From the NCBI GenBank assembly GCA_024233975.1, contig JACKOX010000004.1, forward strand, positions 90,509 to 154,508: a DNA stretch of 64,000 nucleotides, in the 5' to 3' direction. This document shows, piece after piece, positions 60,127 to 64,000 of this stretch (position 1 is the first letter of the stretch; each line of letters begins with the position of its first letter). The notes beneath the pieces are model-generated. The model ran no database searches and was not told the origin of the DNA. It saw nothing but the letters and a program-made list of their open reading frames with translations. Origin of the DNA: Rhodanobacteraceae bacterium. Lineage in GTDB: Bacteria > Pseudomonadota > Gammaproteobacteria > Xanthomonadales > Xanthomonadaceae. The position numbers were made by a program, and so were the translations under genes.

Positions 60127-60169
60127 CGTTGCACCACGGGCGAGTTGTTGTCGCCTGTTTGAAATCGCG

Positions 60170-60225
60170 AATCGTGAACCGCAATCCATCGCAAGGCTGC
60201 ACGCGATGACTTGCGGTTCCCGATT
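60170..60225. repeat. Nested inverted repeat upstream of rpoB
   Basis: Outer arms of 15 bases (AATCG-T-GAACCGCAA with TTGCGGTTC-C-CGATT, one mismatch) enclose an inner stem CATCGC/GCGATG. A REP-like extragenic element or rpoB leader structure. Confidence 0.5.
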
Positions 60226-60304
60226 TGCCTGATGTCGATCCTGAAAGGCCGCTTGCGGTCGACAGGGATCCAAATCGGGCCATATGGCCAAAGGTGAAAC
60301 CACG

Positions 60305-63300
60305 ATGACGACATATTCCTTCACCGAGAAGAAGCGCATCCGCAAGGACTTCGGCAAGCGCAGCTCGATTGTTGACGTGCCATACCTGCTGGCGATCCAG
60401 GTGGACTCCTACAAGGAGTTTCTGCAGCTGGACGTCAAGCCGGAGCAGCGTCGCGACCGCGGTCTGCATGCCGCGCTGAAGTCGGTCTTCCCGATTTCCA
60501 GCTACTCCGGTAGCGCCGCACTGGAATACGTCAGCTATCGTCTCGGCGAGCCGCCGTTCGACGAGCGTGAGTGCCGCAACCGTGGCATGAGCTACGGCGC
60601 GCCGCTGCGCGTGACGGTTCGCCTGGTCATCTATGACAAGGAAAACAACAACAAGACCGTCAAGTACGTGAAGGAGCAGGAGGTCTACATGGGCGAACTG
60701 CCCCTGATGACCGAGAACGGCACCTTCATTGTCAACGGCACCGAGCGCGTGATCGTGTCGCAGCTGCACCGTTCTCCGGGCGTGTTCTTCGACCACGACC
60801 GTGGCAAGACGCACAGCTCCGGCAAGCTGCTGTACAGCGCCCGCATCATTCCTTATCGCGGTTCCTGGCTGGACTTCGAGTTCGATCCGAAGGACGCGCT
60901 GTTCACCCGTATCGACCGTCGCCGCAAGCTGCCGGTGACGATCCTGCTGCGCGCGCTGGGCTTCGGCAACGAAGAGATGCTGCAGCACTTCTATGAGTTC
61001 AACAGCTTCAACCTGCTGGACAAGGAAGGTGCCGAGCTGGAGCTCGTCGCCGAGCGCCTGCGTGGCGAAACGCTGAACTTCGACCTGGCCGCTGGCAACA
61101 AGGTCATCGTCGAAGCCGGCAAGCGCATCACCGCGCGCCACGTGAAGCTGCTGGAGCAGGCCGGGATCGACACCCTTGAGGTGCCGGACGAATACCTGCT
61201 GGGCCGTATCCTGGCCCATGACGTGGTCGATACCACCTCGGGCGAGGTCATCGCCGAGGCCAATGCCGAGCTGACCGAAGACCACCTGGAAGCCTTCCGC
61301 AAGGCCAAGGTGGAGAAGATCAGCACGCTGTGGGTGAACGACCTTGATCGTGGTCCGTACATCTCCAACACCCTGCGCATCGACCCGACCCGCACCGAGC
61401 TGGAAGCGCTGGTCGAAATCTACCGCATGATGCGCCCGGGTGAGCCGCCGACCAAGGAAGCGGCACAGAACCTGTTCAACAACCTGTTCTTCACCGAAGA
61501 CCGCTACGACCTGTCGGCCGTCGGTCGCATGAAGTTCAACCGCCGTGTGGGTCGCAAGGAAGTCGAAGGTTCGGGCGTGCTCGACAACGACGACATCCTC
61601 GACGTGCTGCGCGTACTGATCGACATCCGCAACGGCCAGGGCACCGTCGATGACATCGACCACCTTGGCAACCGTCGCGTGCGTTCGGTCGGTGAAATGG
61701 CCGAGAACACCTTCCGCGTCGGTCTGGTGCGCGTCGAGCGTGCCGTGCGTGAGCGTCTGTCCGTCGCCGAAAGCGAAGGCCTGACTCCGCAGGAGCTGAT
61801 CAACGCCAAGCCGGTGGCCGCCGCGATGAAGGAGTTCTTCGGCTCCTCGCAGCTCAGCCAGTTCATGGACCAGAACAACCCGCTGTCCGAGGTTACCCAC
61901 AAGCGCCGTGTGTCGGCCCTTGGCCCGGGCGGTCTGACCCGTGAGCGCGCCGGCTTCGAAGTCCGCGACGTGCACCCGACCCATTACGGCCGCGTCTGCA
62001 CCATCGAGACGCCGGAAGGCCCGAACATTGGTCTGATCAACTCGCTGGCGTGTTTCGCGCGCACCAACGACTATGGCTTCCTTGAGACGCCGTATCGCAA
62101 GGTGAAGAACAGCAAGATCACCGACGATGTCGAGTTCCTGTCGGCGATCGAGGAAAACGAGTACGTCATCGCCCAGGCCAACGCCATCATGAACCCCGAC
62201 GGCACCTTCGCCGAGCAGTTCGTGCCGTGTCGTTACCAGGGTGAGCCACTGCTGAAGCCGCCGGCGGAAATCCAGTATATGGATGTGTCGCCGATGCAGA
62301 CCGTGTCGGTCGCGGCAGCGCTGGTTCCGTTCCTCGAGCACGATGACGCCAACCGCGCACTCATGGGCGCCAACATGCAGCGTCAGGCCGTGCCGACCCT
62401 GCGCGCAGAGAAGCCGCTGGTCGGTACTGGTATCGAGCGTGAAGTGGCGCGCGATTCCGGCGTGATCTCGGTTGCCCGTCGCGGTGGCGTGATCGACCAG
62501 ATCGACGCCGCGCGCATCGTCGTGCGGGTCCATGAAGCCGAGATCGGCGAGGACGATCCGGGCGTCGATATCTACAACCTGATCAAGTACACCCGCTCCA
62601 ACCAGAACACCTGCATCAACCAGCGTCCGCTGGTGAACGTCGGTGACCAGGTTGAGGTGGGCGACATCCTGGCTGATGGCCCGTCGACGGATCTCGGCGA
62701 GTTGGCGCTGGGCCAGAACATGCTGGTCGCCTTCATGCCCTGGAACGGCTACAACTTCGAGGATTCCATCCTGATCTCGGAGCGCGTGGTCCAGGAAGAC
62801 CGCTACACCACGATTCACATCGAGGAGCTCTCCTGCGTCGCCCGTGACACCAAGCTGGGACCGGAGGAAATCACCGCCGACATCCCGAACGTGTCCGAGC
62901 AGGCGCTGGGTCGTCTGGACGAGTCCGGCGTGGTCTACATCGGTGCCGAAGTGCGTGCCGGCGACATCCTGGTCGGCAAGGTCACGCCGAAGGGCGAAAG
63001 CCAGCTGACCCCGGAAGAAAAGCTGCTGCGCGCGATCTTCGGCGAGAAGGCCTCCGACGTGAAGGACAGCTCGTTGCGCGTGCCGCCGGGCATGGACGGC
63101 ACCGTCATCGACGTGCAGGTCTTCACCCGTGACGGCATCGAGAAGGACAAGCGCGCCCGCCAGATCGAGGACTCCGAGATCAAGGCGATCAAGAAGGACC
63201 TCGACGATCAGTTCCGCATCCTCGAAGACGCCATCTACGCGCGTCTGCGTGGCCAGCTGGTTGGCAAGGTTGCCAACGGCGGCGCGGCCGGCATCAAGAA

Positions 63301-64000
63301 GGGTGACAAGGTCACCGACAACTACCTCGACGGCCTGAAGAAGGACGACTGGTTCAAGCTGCGCATGAAGGACGAGGACGTTGCCGAGTTCCTCGAGCGT
63401 GCGCAGAAGCAGGTCGAGCACCACAAGTCGGAGTTTGACAAGAAGTTTGCCGACAAGAAGGGCAAGATCACCGCGGGTGACGATCTGGCGCCGGGCGTGC
63501 TGAAAATGGTCAAGGTCTACCTGGCCGTGAAGCGTCGCATCCAGCCGGGTGACAAGATGGCTGGCCGCCACGGTAACAAGGGTGTCGTGTCGATGATCGT
63601 CCCGGTCGAGGACATGCCGTACTCCGCGGATGGGCGTCCGGTCGACATCGTGCTGAACCCGCTGGGCGTGCCGAGTCGTATGAACATCGGTCAGATCCTG
63701 GAAACCCACCTGGGTTGGGCGGCCAAGGGTCTGGGCCATCGCATCAGCGAAATGCTGGAAGCCAACGAGAAGGCTGCCTCGATCCGCAAGTTCCTGGATG
63801 AGATCTACAACCACGACAAGGACGCCGGCTACAAGCGCGTAGACCTCAAGCAGTTCAGCGACGAGGAACTGCTTGGCATGGCGAAGAACCTGACCGGTGG
63901 CGTGCCGATGGCAACGCCGGTGTTCGACGGCGCTGCCGAGTCGGAAATCAAGCGCATGCTGGAGCTCGCCGGCTTGCCGAAGTCTGGCCAGACCACGCTG
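60305..64000 (+). CDS. rpoB: DNA-directed RNA polymerase subunit beta, C-terminus beyond the window
   Basis: Reads open for 1232 codons to the right edge; E. coli RpoB is 1342, so about 110-150 residues are missing. Start MTTYSFTEKKRIRKDFGKR is the family start. The rifampicin pocket (SSQLSQFMDQNNPLSEVTHK, then RRVSALGPGGLTRER) keeps the wild-type Asp, His and Ser, so no common resistance change is present. Active-site region EDSILISERVVQEDRYTTIH and GDKMAGRHGNKGV are intact. Catalytic core of RNA polymerase with RpoC, expected just downstream. Confidence 0.99.
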   Translation, partial: MTTYSFTEKKRIRKDFGKRSSIVDVPYLLAIQVDSYKEFLQLDVKPEQRRDRGLHAALKSVFPISSYSGSAALEYVSYRLGEPPFDERECRNRGMSYGAPLRVTVRLVIYDKENNNKTVKYVKEQEVYMGELPLMTENGTFIVNGTERVIVSQLHRSPGVFFDHDRGKTHSSGKLLYSARIIPYRGSWLDFEFDPKDALFTRIDRRRKLPVTILLRALGFGNEEMLQHFYEFNSFNLLDKEGAELELVAERLRGETLNFDLAAGNKVIVEAGKRITARHVKLLEQAGIDTLEVPDEYLLGRILAHDVVDTTSGEVIAEANAELTEDHLEAFRKAKVEKISTLWVNDLDRGPYISNTLRIDPTRTELEALVEIYRMMRPGEPPTKEAAQNLFNNLFFTEDRYDLSAVGRMKFNRRVGRKEVEGSGVLDNDDILDVLRVLIDIRNGQGTVDDIDHLGNRRVRSVGEMAENTFRVGLVRVERAVRERLSVAESEGLTPQELINAKPVAAAMKEFFGSSQLSQFMDQNNPLSEVTHKRRVSALGPGGLTRERAGFEVRDVHPTHYGRVCTIETPEGPNIGLINSLACFARTNDYGFLETPYRKVKNSKITDDVEFLSAIEENEYVIAQANAIMNPDGTFAEQFVPCRYQGEPLLKPPAEIQYMDVSPMQTVSVAAALVPFLEHDDANRALMGANMQRQAVPTLRAEKPLVGTGIEREVARDSGVISVARRGGVIDQIDAARIVVRVHEAEIGEDDPGVDIYNLIKYTRSNQNTCINQRPLVNVGDQVEVGDILADGPSTDLGELALGQNMLVAFMPWNGYNFEDSILISERVVQEDRYTTIHIEELSCVARDTKLGPEEITADIPNVSEQALGRLDESGVVYIGAEVRAGDILVGKVTPKGESQLTPEEKLLRAIFGEKASDVKDSSLRVPPGMDGTVIDVQVFTRDGIEKDKRARQIEDSEIKAIKKDLDDQFRILEDAIYARLRGQLVGKVANGGAAGIKKGDKVTDNYLDGLKKDDWFKLRMKDEDVAEFLERAQKQVEHHKSEFDKKFADKKGKITAGDDLAPGVLKMVKVYLAVKRRIQPGDKMAGRHGNKGVVSMIVPVEDMPYSADGRPVDIVLNPLGVPSRMNIGQILETHLGWAAKGLGHRISEMLEANEKAASIRKFLDEIYNHDKDAGYKRVDLKQFSDEELLGMAKNLTGGVPMATPVFDGAAESEIKRMLELAGLPKSGQTTL

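Larger units (their letters stand above)
60055..60304. other. rplL-rpoB intergenic region
   Basis: 250 bases holding a stop-overlapping hairpin, a long GNRA-capped hairpin, a nested inverted repeat and a 12-bp palindrome (GGCCATATGGCC at 60278-60289) 16 bases before the rpoB ATG. No gene seen. In E. coli this junction contains an attenuator and an RNase III site. Confidence 0.6.

Noticed and set aside
61840..61960. Possible rifampicin-resistance substitution in rpoB
   Set aside because: The cluster keeps the usual Asp, His and Ser residues; one Ile-to-Val-type change (SEVTHK) is a common neutral variant.
60047..63814. A 1255-codon open frame on the minus strand across rplL-rpoB
   Set aside because: It is antisense to unmistakable rpoB; its composition (His, Val, Leu, Arg, Gln-rich low complexity) is typical of a shadow frame in high-GC codon-biased DNA.

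Overview
The window is high-GC chromosomal DNA (roughly 63-65% by eye) from a gammaproteobacterium. It most resembles the Lysobacterales/Xanthomonadales (Lysobacteraceae or Rhodanobacteraceae type). The inference rests on gene order (hemA-TPR-lolB-ispE-tRNA-Gln-prs-rplY-pth-ychF; ftsY-AsmA-like-mutY-yggX; the tRNA-tuf-tRNA-secE-nusG-rplKAJL-rpoB block), the NKAD form of the EF-Tu G4 motif, and a DUF6491-type lipoprotein. It is core genome. I saw no insertion sequence, prophage, integron or CRISPR array.

Layout. 1-7.3 kb: a secreted S9 peptidase cut by the window edge, an RlmI-type rRNA methyltransferase, lgt-thyA-folA, an alpha/beta hydrolase, and apaG-apaH in the opposite direction. lgt, folA and the hydrolase are each broken by small indels packed into 2.3 kb. 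Because lgt and folA are normally essential, this looks like a local sequence-quality problem. 7.4-13.8 kb: tRNA-Phe, two lipoproteins, ftsY/AsmA-like/mutY/yggX, rsmD-coaD and a YfhL-type ferredoxin. 13.9-19.2 kb: gamma-glutamyltransferase, then a tight four-gene unit of MBL-fold hydrolase, TMEM43-like membrane protein, Tat-exported PhoX phosphatase and MAPEG protein. 19.2-30 kb: Nudix hydrolase, a TPR/beta-propeller secreted protein, a flap-type exonuclease, a nitroreductase, a DUF1631 protein, the three-gene proton-translocating transhydrogenase (pntAA-pntAB-pntB) and sufT.

30-46.7 kb: a large secreted M4 metalloprotease with PPC-PKD-PPC-PPC C-terminal modules behind a 590-bp regulatory region. 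Next is a reverse-strand unit wrbA-DUF2069-TPR/sulfotransferase-single-domain asparaginase-MaoC. Then come a YihY membrane protein, a TlpA-type thioredoxin, acylphosphatase, a LytS/LytTR two-component pair, ppk2, and hemA-prfA-GNAT-moaB followed by two small unknown genes of lower GC. 46.9-64 kb: outer-membrane lipoprotein sorting and isoprenoid genes, prs, rplY, pth, ychF, a thioesterase, then the translation/transcription block tRNA-Tyr, -Gly, -Thr, tuf, tRNA-Trp, secE, nusG, rplK, rplA, rplJ, rplL and most of rpoB, which runs off the right edge.

Most genes are housekeeping. The least explained items are the MBL-TMEM43-PhoX-MAPEG unit, the single-domain asparaginase, the dyads upstream of the protease, the two small genes at 42.6-43.2 kb, and several RNA hairpins in ribosomal-protein leaders. 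I found no convincing wholly new system.
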